DNA from: Acidobacteriota bacterium | GTDB taxonomy: Bacteria > Acidobacteriota > Terriglobia > Bryobacterales > Bryobacteraceae | Assembly: GCA_017304135.1 (NCBI GenBank) | Contig: JAFLBB010000049.1 | Location: forward strand, 1-35,964 | DNA length: 35,964 bases | Direction of reading: 5' to 3' | Part shown: positions 24,878 through 32,986 of the stretch, one piece after another | Numbering within the stretch: the stretch's first letter is position 1 | Layout: every line of letters starts with the position of its first letter | Made by a program: the position numbers and the translations under genes | The notes under the pieces: generated by a model | What the model was told of the DNA's origin: nothing | What the model saw: only the letters and a program-made list of their open reading frames with translations | Databases searched by the model: none

Positions 24878-26140
24878 ATGAACTCTTACAAACCACGTTT
24901 GCCCCGCATCCCGCGCAATGCGGTTGGACACGCGATGCTGTATCTGCTTCTCTGCGCGGGGTCGGGTGTCCACGCTGCCGTACTCACGTTGGAGCAGGCG
25001 CTGGCGCTGGCCGAGGAGAATCACCCCAAGCTAAAGGCGGGATCGGCACGCATCGATGCGGCCGCCGCGGGCCTCACCACCGCCAGGGCCTATCCGAATC
25101 CCGAGGCCATGGCGCAAGGAGGTGGACAAACATACCGTGTTCCGGGCAACGTGTCCGGCTTTGTTCAGTCGTACAGCATCTCCCAACCGCTTGAACTCGG
25201 CCAGTTGCGTCCGGCCCGGATCGGGCTGGCGGAACGAACGCGGGAGGTGAGCGCGCAGGAACTGGCCGCGACCCGGCTCTCCGTGCTGGCGGCGGTGCGG
25301 CGGGCCTTTTTCCAGGCGCTGCGATTCCAGGGCGAGATTGAGATTCTGCGCGAGAACCTGCGCACGGTGGAGGAGTTCCGCGAGCGGATCAAGGTGCGTG
25401 TCGATGTGGGCGAAGCCGGCAGGTTGGAACTCTACCGCGCCGATGCCGAACTGGCCACAGCCCGGGCGGCGGTACTGAGCGCTCAGCTGCGATCGGTAAC
25501 CGCGCTGTCGCAGTTGCGCGGCGCCGTGGCCGCCCCGTTGGGCGATTCCATCACGCTGGCGGGTTCACTTGATCCCGATGCTCAACTGCCCGCGATGGAG
25601 CAACTGCGCCAGGAGGTGTTGGACCGGCACCCCGACCTGGCCCGCGCCAAGTTAGAGATTCGCCGTTCCGAGGCGCGGCTTTCCTATGAAACCGCCCAGC
25701 GGCGTCCGCAGCCCTCGATTGTGGCAGGCGTTGACCGGCCGCCAGACGTTCCCATCTACCGGGCCGGCATTTCGATTCCGCTGCCGTTCTGGAACCGCCG
25801 CGAAGGGCAGATTGCCGAAGCGGTGGCGGAAACGCGTGTGGCCGCCGCCGAGGCGGACGCCCGGCGCAACGAGCTGTTGGCCGCGATGGAGGGGGCCTAT
25901 GGCCGCTATCAACTGGCCACGCAGCAGTTGATGACCTATCAGGAAGGCGTCCTCCGCGCCGGTGAAGAGGGACTTCGCGCCGCGGAAGCCGCTTACCGGT
26001 TGGGTGAACGCGGCATTCTTGACGTTCTCGACGCTCAACGTGTGCTGCGCACGGTGAGGCTTGAGCTGCACCACGCCCAGTTTGACCGGCAGGCCGCGCT
26101 CATTGATCTGGACGAAGCCCGCGCCACTTCCCTGAGGTAA
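24878..26140 (+). CDS. TolC-family outer-membrane efflux protein (CzcC/CusC-like)
   Basis: A 420-residue outer-membrane factor forming the exit duct of a tripartite efflux pump. After a basic N-terminus and a hydrophobic segment (MLYLLLCAGSGVHAA) comes LTLEQALALAEENHPKLKAG, the typical first TolC helix. The two alpha-helical repeats follow, each with long helices such as LSVLAAVRRAFFQALRFQGEIEILRENL and, in the second half, RNELLAAMEGAYGRYQLATQQL and GILDVLDAQRVLRTVRLE. A hinge PDVPIYRAGISIPLPFWNRREGQI marks the second beta segment and is a strong match to CzcC-type proteins. The start is uncertain: ATG 24878 is used, with GTG 24863 and ATG 24935 as alternatives, none with an ideal ribosome site. 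It leads the efflux operon. Confidence 0.85.
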   Translation: MNSYKPRLPRIPRNAVGHAMLYLLLCAGSGVHAAVLTLEQALALAEENHPKLKAGSARIDAAAAGLTTARAYPNPEAMAQGGGQTYRVPGNVSGFVQSYSISQPLELGQLRPARIGLAERTREVSAQELAATRLSVLAAVRRAFFQALRFQGEIEILRENLRTVEEFRERIKVRVDVGEAGRLELYRADAELATARAAVLSAQLRSVTALSQLRGAVAAPLGDSITLAGSLDPDAQLPAMEQLRQEVLDRHPDLARAKLEIRRSEARLSYETAQRRPQPSIVAGVDRPPDVPIYRAGISIPLPFWNRREGQIAEAVAETRVAAAEADARRNELLAAMEGAYGRYQLATQQLMTYQEGVLRAGEEGLRAAEAAYRLGERGILDVLDAQRVLRTVRLELHHAQFDRQAALIDLDEARATSLR

Positions 26141-26146
26141 ATAGTC

Positions 26147-27319
26147 ATGACCAGAATTCACGTTTCCGTAGTACTCGCCACGGTGTTTCTGACGGCTGGC
26201 TGTTCGAAGAAGGAAGGGACGGCCGGGGATGCGGGCGGGCGATCGGCCAGCGCGCCGCAGGACCCGATGCAGATCGATCTTGATGATAACCTTCGCCGGA
26301 GGGTGCGCCTGGGCGAACCGCAGTGGGCGAATGTCGGGGCGACGCTGACGGTGGCGGCTCGCGTCGAGGTGGATGAAACGCGTGTGACCCGCGTTGGTTC
26401 GCCGGTGATGGGCCGCATCGCGACCCTCCATGTGCGGGAAGGGGAGCGCGTGCGCAAAGGGCAGGTGCTGGCCACGCTGAGCTCGGTCGGCCTCTCCGAC
26501 GCCCAGTTGGATTTCCTGAAGGCGCTTTCGCAGAGGATGGTCGCCGAGCGAGCCGTGCAACGCGCGGAGCAACTGCTGAAGGCGGATGTGATTGGCTCGG
26601 CGGAACTGCAGCGGCGCGAAGCTGAACTGGCCCAGGCCACCGCTGAACTGGCCGCCGCGCGCGATGAACTCGAACTCCTTGGCATGCCGGAGGAGGCCAT
26701 TGCCAACCTTGAGCGCACGCGCAACATCCTCTCGGTGTCGCGCATTGTCTCCAGCAGTGACGGCACCGTACTCGACCGTCACGTCACGGTCGGGCAGGTG
26801 ATCCAGCCGGCGGAAACCGTATTTGAAATCGCCGACCTGTCGCACGTCTGGCTGGTGGCCGACGTTCCGGAGCAGATTGCCGGGTCCGTTGTCGTGGGGA
26901 TGTCCGTGGACGCCCAGGTGGCCGCGCTGCCGAAGGAGCACTTCACGGGGATCCTCACTTTTGTCAGCGCCACCGTCAATCCGGAGACGCGAACCGTGCG
27001 GGCGCGGATGGAGATTGAGAATCCCAGCCGGCACTTGAAGCCGGCGATGCTGGCGACGATGGTGCTGAAGAACCAGACGGAACGGCGTCAGGTGGTGCCG
27101 CTGGCCGCGGTGGTTCGCGAGGAAAATGCCGAGCACCTGTTTGTGCGTATCGACGATGACACCTATGTGCTCCGGCCGGTGATGCTGGGGCCTGAGTATG
27201 GCTCCAGCCGCGTTCTGCTGGAGGGCTTGCGGGAAGGCGACCAGATCGTCGTCGACGGGGCGTTCCATTTGAACAACGAGCGGCGGCGGCGGGCCGTGCG
27301 CGGAAACGACGGGGACTAG
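26147..27319 (+). CDS. HlyD/CzcB-type periplasmic adaptor lipoprotein of RND efflux pump
   Basis: A 390-residue membrane fusion protein. The N-terminus has a lipobox, FLTAGC, so it is anchored in the inner membrane as a lipoprotein. Residues about 60-100 form the first half of the lipoyl domain (VGSPVMGRIATLHVREGERVRKGQVLATL). A helical hairpin spans about 105-180, and the lipoyl domain resumes at SSSDGTVLDRHVTVGQVIQPAETVFEIADLSHVWLVADV. The beta-barrel and membrane-proximal domains follow. The sequence pattern is CzcB/CusB-like, but there are no obvious Met-rich or His-rich metal-binding tails. It begins 6 nt after the TolC-family stop and bridges that duct to the RND pump. Confidence 0.88.
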   Translation: MTRIHVSVVLATVFLTAGCSKKEGTAGDAGGRSASAPQDPMQIDLDDNLRRRVRLGEPQWANVGATLTVAARVEVDETRVTRVGSPVMGRIATLHVREGERVRKGQVLATLSSVGLSDAQLDFLKALSQRMVAERAVQRAEQLLKADVIGSAELQRREAELAQATAELAAARDELELLGMPEEAIANLERTRNILSVSRIVSSSDGTVLDRHVTVGQVIQPAETVFEIADLSHVWLVADVPEQIAGSVVVGMSVDAQVAALPKEHFTGILTFVSATVNPETRTVRARMEIENPSRHLKPAMLATMVLKNQTERRQVVPLAAVVREENAEHLFVRIDDDTYVLRPVMLGPEYGSSRVLLEGLREGDQIVVDGAFHLNNERRRRAVRGNDGD

Positions 27320-27322
27320 CCG

Positions 27323-30300
27323 ATGCTCAGCGCCCTTGTGAACGCTTCTCTCCAGCAGCGCATCATCGTCGTGGTGTGTGCCCTCATCGCGCTGGCTTTC
27401 GGCCTGGACGCCACGCGCCGCCTGTCGGTGGACGCCTTTCCCGATGTGACGAATGTGCAGGTGCAGGTGGCGACGGAGGTCCCCGGCCGCTCGCCCGATG
27501 AGGTGGAGCGCATCGTCACTGTGCCCGTGGAAATCGGGATGACCGGCATTCCCGGTCTCACCGAGATGCGCTCGCAAAACGAGCCGGGCCTGTCCATTGT
27601 CACGCTCGTGTTTACAGACGGCACGCCGGTCTATTTCGCCCGCCAACTGGTGGCCGAACGCATGGGCGATGTGCGCTCGCGCCTGCCCGAGGGCATCAAC
27701 CCTGTGCTGGGCCCCGTCTCGTCGGCGCTGTCGGAGGTGTACCAGTACACGCTGGAACATCCGTCGGATGGCGAACGCGAACTGAGCAAGGCCGAACTGG
27801 TGGAGCGACGCACGGTGCAGGACTGGGTGGCGCGGCCGCTGCTGCGTTCCATCCCCGGCGTGGCCGAGATCAACTCCACGGGCGGTTATGTGAAGCAGTA
27901 TCAGGTGCTGGTGGATCCGATCAAGATGCGTTATTACGGCGTCACCATTCAGGATGTCTACCAGGCGCTGGCCCGCAACAACGCCAACTCAAGCGGCGGC
28001 ATTCTGCCGCGCGGCCCGGAACTGTTTCTGGTTCGCGGCATCGGGCTCATTCGGACGCTCGATGACATCCGCTCGGTGGTGCTGAAGGAGGTGGGCTCGA
28101 CGCCCGTCTACATTCGCGACGTGGCCGAGGTCACCATCGGCGAAGATGTCCGGTACGGGGCCATGATCAAGGGCGGCTACACCGAAGCCGTCGGCGGCAT
28201 TGTCGCGATGATTGCCGGTGACAACGCCAAGCAGGTGGTGACACGCATCAAGGAGCGCGTGGAGGAGATCAACTCACGGGGTATGCTGCCGGGCGGCTTG
28301 CGCATCGTGCCGTTCTATGACCGCTCGCTGCTGGTGGACGCCGCCCTGCAAACCGTTTCCCAGGTGCTGCTGGAAGGCATTGTCCTTGTCATCGTCATCC
28401 TGTTTCTCTACCTGGGCGACCTGCGCTCCAGCGTCATTGTCATCGCCACTCTCATCCTTACTCCGGCGCTCACCTTCGTCGTGATGAACCACTACGGCAT
28501 CTCGGCCAACCTGATGTCGCTGGGCGGCCTTGCCATTGCGATCGGATTGATGGTGGACGGCTCCGTGGTGGTGGTGGAGAATGTCTTCGCGCGGCTCAGC
28601 CACAATCCGGCGGCCGACCGCATCAAGATCACGCTCGAAGCCGTGCTTGAGGTGGCCACGCCGGTGGTGTTCGGCATCTGCGTGATCATTCTGGTGTTTC
28701 TGCCGCTGATGACGCTGGAAGGAATGGAGGGCAAAATGTTCGCGCCGCTCGCCTATACCATCGCCATTGCGCTTGGCATCTCGCTCATCCTGTCGCTTAC
28801 GCTCTCGCCCGTGTTGTCGTCGTACCTGCTCAAGCCCGGCAACGAGCACGACACATGGTTCGTGCGGGCACTCAAGCGCCCATACGTCGCGATGCTCGGC
28901 TGGGCGACCCACAATCACAAGAAGGTGATTGCCTCCTCGCTTGTTGTCTTCGCGGCCACGATGAGCCTCTTTCCCCTGCTCGGCACATCATTCATACCGG
29001 AACTGAAGGAAGGCACGATCTCGCCCAATATGGACCGCGTGCCGAACATCTCGCTCGATGAGTCGATCCGTATGGAAATGGAGGCCATGAAGCTGGTCAG
29101 GAAGGTGACCGGTGTGGAGTATGCCGTTTCCCGCCTTGGCCGAGGCGAGTCGCCGGTTGACCCCGCCGGTTACAACGAGAGCGACATGATGATCCAACTC
29201 CTGCCGGACGATCAGCGCAAGGGGCTTTCGCAGGATCAGATCGGCGATGAGATCCGGAAGATCGTGAGCGCCTTTCCCGGGGTGAACCCCGTCATGGCCC
29301 AGCCGATTTCCGACCGTGTCGATGAGATGGTGACCGGCGTCCGAGCCGACGTTGCCGTGAAGATCTTCGGCGACGACATTGACGCGCTCATCGCCAAGGC
29401 CAATGAGGTTGCCAAAATCGCCAACACCATCCGTGGAACCGGCGACATCAAGATCGACCGCATGACGGGCCAGCAGAATTTGACCGTGACCATTGACCGG
29501 CAAGCCATCGCCCGCCACGGATTGAATGCCTCCGACATCCACGACGTGATCGAAGCCGCCGTGGGCGGCAAAGCGGCCACCGAGATTTATGAGGGCGAGC
29601 GCCGCTTCCAGGCGGTGGTGCGCTATCCCGAACGCCTGCGCAACAGCATGCAGGATATCCGCAACATCCTGGTCACCGCGCGCGATGGGGCGCAGATCAC
29701 GCTCGGCAGCCTGGCCCAGATCGAGGTTGTGGAGGGCGCCTCGCAGATCAAACGCGAAATGGCCCGCCGGCGCATCGTTGTCGGCGTCAATGTGCGTGAC
29801 CGCGACCTGGGCGGTTTCGTGGCCGAACTCCAGGCCAAGGTGCGGCAAGACGTGAAACTGCCCCCTGGCTACTACTACGAGTGGGGCGGCCAGTTTGAGA
29901 ACATGACCCGCGCCCGGCGCCACCTGATGATCATCGTGCCCATTACGATCGCAGCCATTTTCTTTCTGCTGTTCCTGCTGTTCCGGTCGGTGCGCTTTGC
30001 CGCCTTAATCATTCTTGTGCTGCCCTTTGCCTCCATCGGCGGCATTGCCGCGCTTTTCGTTTCCGGAGAGTATCTCTCGGTGCCGGCGTCGGTCGGCTTC
30101 ATCGCGCTGTGGGGCATTGCCGTGCTGAATGGCGTGGTGCTGGTTTCCTACATCCGTTCGTTGAGGGAGACGGGAATGGACCGCATCACCGCCATCCTGG
30201 AAGGCGGCAAGCTGCGCTTCCGCCCCGTGATGATGACGGCGACGGTGGCCGCGCTGGGTCTGGTGCCCTTCCTGTTTGCCACCGGGCCGGGATCGGAAGT

Positions 30301-30457
30301 GCAGCGCCCGCTGGCGATTGTCGTGATTGGCGGGCTGATCAGCTCTACGTTTCTGACGCTGGTCGTAGTCCCGGTGCTGTATCAGTATTTCGACGACCAG
30401 CCGGCCGTGTATCAAACGCCCGGCCCCGAACTCACGCCGGAATCGGCGGCGCACTAA
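27323..30457 (+). CDS. Heavy-metal efflux RND pump (CzcA/CusA family)
   Basis: A 1044-residue inner-membrane antiporter with twelve helices and two large periplasmic loops. Family marks are LSVDAFPDVTNVQVQV, the GPVSSALSEVYQYTLE segment, DRSLLVDAALQTV, and the GIAVLNGVVLVSYI helix near the C-terminus. In helix 4 the motif is AIGLMVDGSVVVVEN: Asp412 and Glu419 are kept, but the first Asp of the CzcA-type DFG motif is Ala406, as in CusA. Elsewhere (EMVTGVRADVAVKIFGDD) it reads like CzcA. Substrate class (Zn/Co/Ni/Cd versus Cu/Ag) is therefore unsettled. It follows the adaptor gene by 3 nt and converges on the kinase gene with 9 bp between stops. Confidence 0.92.
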   Translation: MLSALVNASLQQRIIVVVCALIALAFGLDATRRLSVDAFPDVTNVQVQVATEVPGRSPDEVERIVTVPVEIGMTGIPGLTEMRSQNEPGLSIVTLVFTDGTPVYFARQLVAERMGDVRSRLPEGINPVLGPVSSALSEVYQYTLEHPSDGERELSKAELVERRTVQDWVARPLLRSIPGVAEINSTGGYVKQYQVLVDPIKMRYYGVTIQDVYQALARNNANSSGGILPRGPELFLVRGIGLIRTLDDIRSVVLKEVGSTPVYIRDVAEVTIGEDVRYGAMIKGGYTEAVGGIVAMIAGDNAKQVVTRIKERVEEINSRGMLPGGLRIVPFYDRSLLVDAALQTVSQVLLEGIVLVIVILFLYLGDLRSSVIVIATLILTPALTFVVMNHYGISANLMSLGGLAIAIGLMVDGSVVVVENVFARLSHNPAADRIKITLEAVLEVATPVVFGICVIILVFLPLMTLEGMEGKMFAPLAYTIAIALGISLILSLTLSPVLSSYLLKPGNEHDTWFVRALKRPYVAMLGWATHNHKKVIASSLVVFAATMSLFPLLGTSFIPELKEGTISPNMDRVPNISLDESIRMEMEAMKLVRKVTGVEYAVSRLGRGESPVDPAGYNESDMMIQLLPDDQRKGLSQDQIGDEIRKIVSAFPGVNPVMAQPISDRVDEMVTGVRADVAVKIFGDDIDALIAKANEVAKIANTIRGTGDIKIDRMTGQQNLTVTIDRQAIARHGLNASDIHDVIEAAVGGKAATEIYEGERRFQAVVRYPERLRNSMQDIRNILVTARDGAQITLGSLAQIEVVEGASQIKREMARRRIVVGVNVRDRDLGGFVAELQAKVRQDVKLPPGYYYEWGGQFENMTRARRHLMIIVPITIAAIFFLLFLLFRSVRFAALIILVLPFASIGGIAALFVSGEYLSVPASVGFIALWGIAVLNGVVLVSYIRSLRETGMDRITAILEGGKLRFRPVMMTATVAALGLVPFLFATGPGSEVQRPLAIVVIGGLISSTFLTLVVVPVLYQYFDDQPAVYQTPGPELTPESAAH

Positions 30458-30466
30458 GACAGGCTG

Positions 30467-32671
30467 TTATGGCTGTGCGCCGCAGGCGGCCAGGGCCTTG
30501 CGCACGAGCGCCTTTTTCGCGGCGTCGGTGGGTGTTTCCCGCGCGCGCGAAATGGGCCCCTGTATGATCACGCCCGCTTCCTTGGCGTGGCGGCACATCT
30601 GGTCGCGCCGGTTCAAGACCTGCGAGACCTCGGTGAGGTCAGTGAGCACGTAGAGCATTTCGCGGTTCACCAGAATGTTCTCCGGGTCCTTGGCAAGCAC
30701 GGTGCGCTGGGTGGCCAGGGAGCGCTGGAGATAGGTGAGCCCCTCTTCCGGCCTCTTGGTGCGCACGAGCGAGAGCCCGATGCGGTCCAATGTGCCGGCC
30801 ACGCCCATCACCGCGTTGGTGTTGTTGGGGTCGCGCGCCACGATCCCTTCCCGGATCCGGAGTTGCTCCTGAAACAAGGGGACGGCTTCGTCAAACCGCT
30901 TCAACTGGGCGGCCAGGTTGGCCAGGAGGCCGACATCGGTGGCGAGCATGTGGTCGATCTCTTCGTCGTCCACGGCGGCAAGCTCCTTGTGCCTGCGGTA
31001 GGCTTCCTGGGCGACGATCCGCGCTTCCTCGCGCCGTACCGCGCGCAGCAGGGCCCCGGCCAGGTACTGGCAGGAGCGGGCCAATTCGCGCTTTCTGACA
31101 AGGGAGTCCGGCTGCTCGTTGGCTAATTTCCTCCACTCGGCCACGGCCCGCTGCCACCACTCCACACCGATTTTCCAATGCGTCGCCGACTGTGTGTAGG
31201 TGTTGGCCAGCTTGGCGATGGCCATGGCCCGTTCCTCGCGCGCCCGTGCATCGGCTGGCCGCGCCGCCGCCAGCGCTTCGGCCGCCTTCAGCAACTCCTC
31301 GGTCACCGGCACGGCCTTCGGATCAGCGCGCAGTGAGTATACCGTGGCCAGCGCTTCCAGAACCTCGTAGCGGGCGCGCAAGGCGTCCTGGTTGCGGGGA
31401 TGGCGGCCGATGACCGCTTTCACCAGCCCATCGGCCCGCTCCAGTTGCGCCAGGGCCTGCGAACTTCTTCCCAGGCTGGGCTCATTGCCCACGCCTTCAA
31501 CGTCGGCCAGCCGCATGAACCCCCGCGCCGCCTCCAACTGGATGCCGTCATCCGAGCCGGCTCCCTTGGCCAGGGCGTCCAGGTATTCCACGCTGCGATT
31601 GACGAGCACATGGCGCGCCGCCAGCGAGCCGGGCAGCTTGGCGATCTCGTCGTGGACTTCAAACAACACCGAGTTGGCCAGCGCCCGCACCTGCGCGAAA
31701 CGCTCCTGGGCGAGGGCGCGCTGCCGCAACGCAAAGGCCGTAGTTGCCATCAGCGCCGACACGGCAAGCATGCCTGCCAGCACGGCGGTCCGATTCCGCC
31801 CCACGAACTTCCACAGCCGGTAGGAGCGCGACAGCGGGCGGGCCTCCACGGGCCGGCCCTCCAGGTAGCGCCGGACGTCGGCGGCCAGATCAGCCACGGT
31901 GGCGTAGCGTAGTGACGGGTTGGTGCGCAGCGCCTTGCGGGCGATCCGGGCCAGGTCGCCGCGCAGCGGTAGCTCCGCCGGGCCCTCGCCTTCCCTGTCC
32001 GCGGCGGCGGCCGGCACGGCTTCGGATTGCCCTTGGTGAGGCTGGCCACTGACCAGTTCTGCGAGCAGCGCCCCGAGTGAATATACGTCGGTGGCGACGC
32101 CCAGCGGCCGTCCCAGCATCTGTTCCGGACTGGCGTAGTTCGGCGAATAGAAGAGGGCCCGCGTCTGGCCGTCGGAAGCCGCTTCGGACAGGAGTCGCGC
32201 GATTCCGAAATCGAGCAGCTTCACCGTTCCGTTGCTGCTCACCAGCACATTGGCCGGTTTCAGATCGCAATGGATCACCAGCGAGCTGTTGGCATACTGC
32301 ACGGCGTCGCAGATCTGCAGGAACAGGCGCAGCCGCTCCTGTTCGTCCAGCCGGGCCGCGTTGGCGTAGCCGGTGCAGGGAGTGCCGTCGACGAACTCGG
32401 TGACGAGAAAGCGCACGCCACTGCGTGTTGCGCCCGCGTCGAGCAGCCGGGCGATGTTGGGATGTTCGAGGCGCGCCAGAATCCGCGTTTCCCAAGCCGA
32501 GAGGCTCGATGGACGGCTGTCGAGCACGACCTTGATGGCCACGCGTTGCGTGAACTCGGCGTCCTCACGGCGTCCCTCGAACACCACGCTTGTGGCGCCT
32601 TGGCCGATGCGCCGAACGGGACGATAGTGGCCAAATGACTCGGCCTCTGGAAGTGGGAGATTGCCCGGCAT
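30467..32671 (-). CDS. Membrane Ser/Thr protein kinase with TPR ectodomain, non-RD catalytic loop
   Basis: A 734-residue PknB-type kinase. The N-lobe has GQGATSVVFEG and VAIK (Lys47). The catalytic loop reads HCDLKPAN (134-141), with Cys in place of the usual Arg, so this is a non-RD kinase; DFG is intact (Asp154) and SPEQ replaces APE. A transmembrane helix near 280-300 (AVLAGMLAVSALMATTAFAL) leads to RFAQVRALANSVLFEVHDEI and then TPR-like helical repeats. The short N-terminal helical region seen in its neighbour is missing. The ATG at 32671 is used, but a GTG at 32704 sits 8 nt from an extended -10 element and is a serious alternative. It is divergent from a paralogous kinase gene. Confidence 0.85.
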   Translation of the reverse strand: MPGNLPLPEAESFGHYRPVRRIGQGATSVVFEGRREDAEFTQRVAIKVVLDSRPSSLSAWETRILARLEHPNIARLLDAGATRSGVRFLVTEFVDGTPCTGYANAARLDEQERLRLFLQICDAVQYANSSLVIHCDLKPANVLVSSNGTVKLLDFGIARLLSEAASDGQTRALFYSPNYASPEQMLGRPLGVATDVYSLGALLAELVSGQPHQGQSEAVPAAAADREGEGPAELPLRGDLARIARKALRTNPSLRYATVADLAADVRRYLEGRPVEARPLSRSYRLWKFVGRNRTAVLAGMLAVSALMATTAFALRQRALAQERFAQVRALANSVLFEVHDEIAKLPGSLAARHVLVNRSVEYLDALAKGAGSDDGIQLEAARGFMRLADVEGVGNEPSLGRSSQALAQLERADGLVKAVIGRHPRNQDALRARYEVLEALATVYSLRADPKAVPVTEELLKAAEALAAARPADARAREERAMAIAKLANTYTQSATHWKIGVEWWQRAVAEWRKLANEQPDSLVRKRELARSCQYLAGALLRAVRREEARIVAQEAYRRHKELAAVDDEEIDHMLATDVGLLANLAAQLKRFDEAVPLFQEQLRIREGIVARDPNNTNAVMGVAGTLDRIGLSLVRTKRPEEGLTYLQRSLATQRTVLAKDPENILVNREMLYVLTDLTEVSQVLNRRDQMCRHAKEAGVIIQGPISRARETPTDAAKKALVRKALAACGAQP

Positions 32672-32712
32672 CACACTCGTCAGCCCGCACACTTGGGCCG
32701 ACACCTGGGTCG

Positions 32713-32718
32713 ATCCTA
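32713..32718 (-). promoter_or_regulatory. Extended -10 element for the minus-strand kinase
   Basis: On the minus strand TGCTAGGAT provides TG-n-TAGGAT, an extended -10. Transcription would begin close to a GTG at 32704 in frame with the kinase. No -35 is evident, as expected if the extended TG is used. Confidence 0.4.
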
Positions 32719-32773
32719 GCACGGAAGGGTGCGGCGCCGGCCGTGGTGACGGGGCCTTGTGCGGAAAAATCGC

Positions 32774-32837
32774 GCCTGGCGTGATCCCCGCGCGGCGCCG
32801 GCTGCGGGCTCATGACTGAGGCGGGTTGACGCCAGGC
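32774..32837. repeat. Long-spaced inverted repeat between the two kinase genes
   Basis: GCCTGGCGT (32774-32782) and ACGCCAGGC (32829-32837) are perfect 9-bp complementary arms 46 bp apart. The intervening DNA can form an inner stem CCCGC (32787-32791) with GCGGG (32804-32808). It lies in the 315-bp divergent region between the kinase genes. It could be a structured RNA or two half-sites of a looping regulator. Confidence 0.35.
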
Positions 32838-32986
32838 CGGTGCGCGTTCGTGCCGGGTGAACTGTCGGGCGGCGCCCTGCGCTGACGAAGGCCGGCTCCT
32901 ATTGCCGGGGCCGCACCCGAGCCTTTCGGACAGTGTTACCCTTTTTCTTCCAAACATCGCGCCGGGCGATGGGGAGGTGCCCGCAG

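Noticed and set aside
25652..27760. A 702-codon minus-strand frame across the TolC, HlyD and RND genes
   Set aside because: It crosses the junctions of three real plus-strand genes and its His/Arg-rich translation matches no family; it is a codon-bias artefact.
28988..29923. A 311-codon minus-strand frame opposite the RND pump
   Set aside because: It lies wholly within the periplasmic-domain coding region of the pump and has no features of its own.
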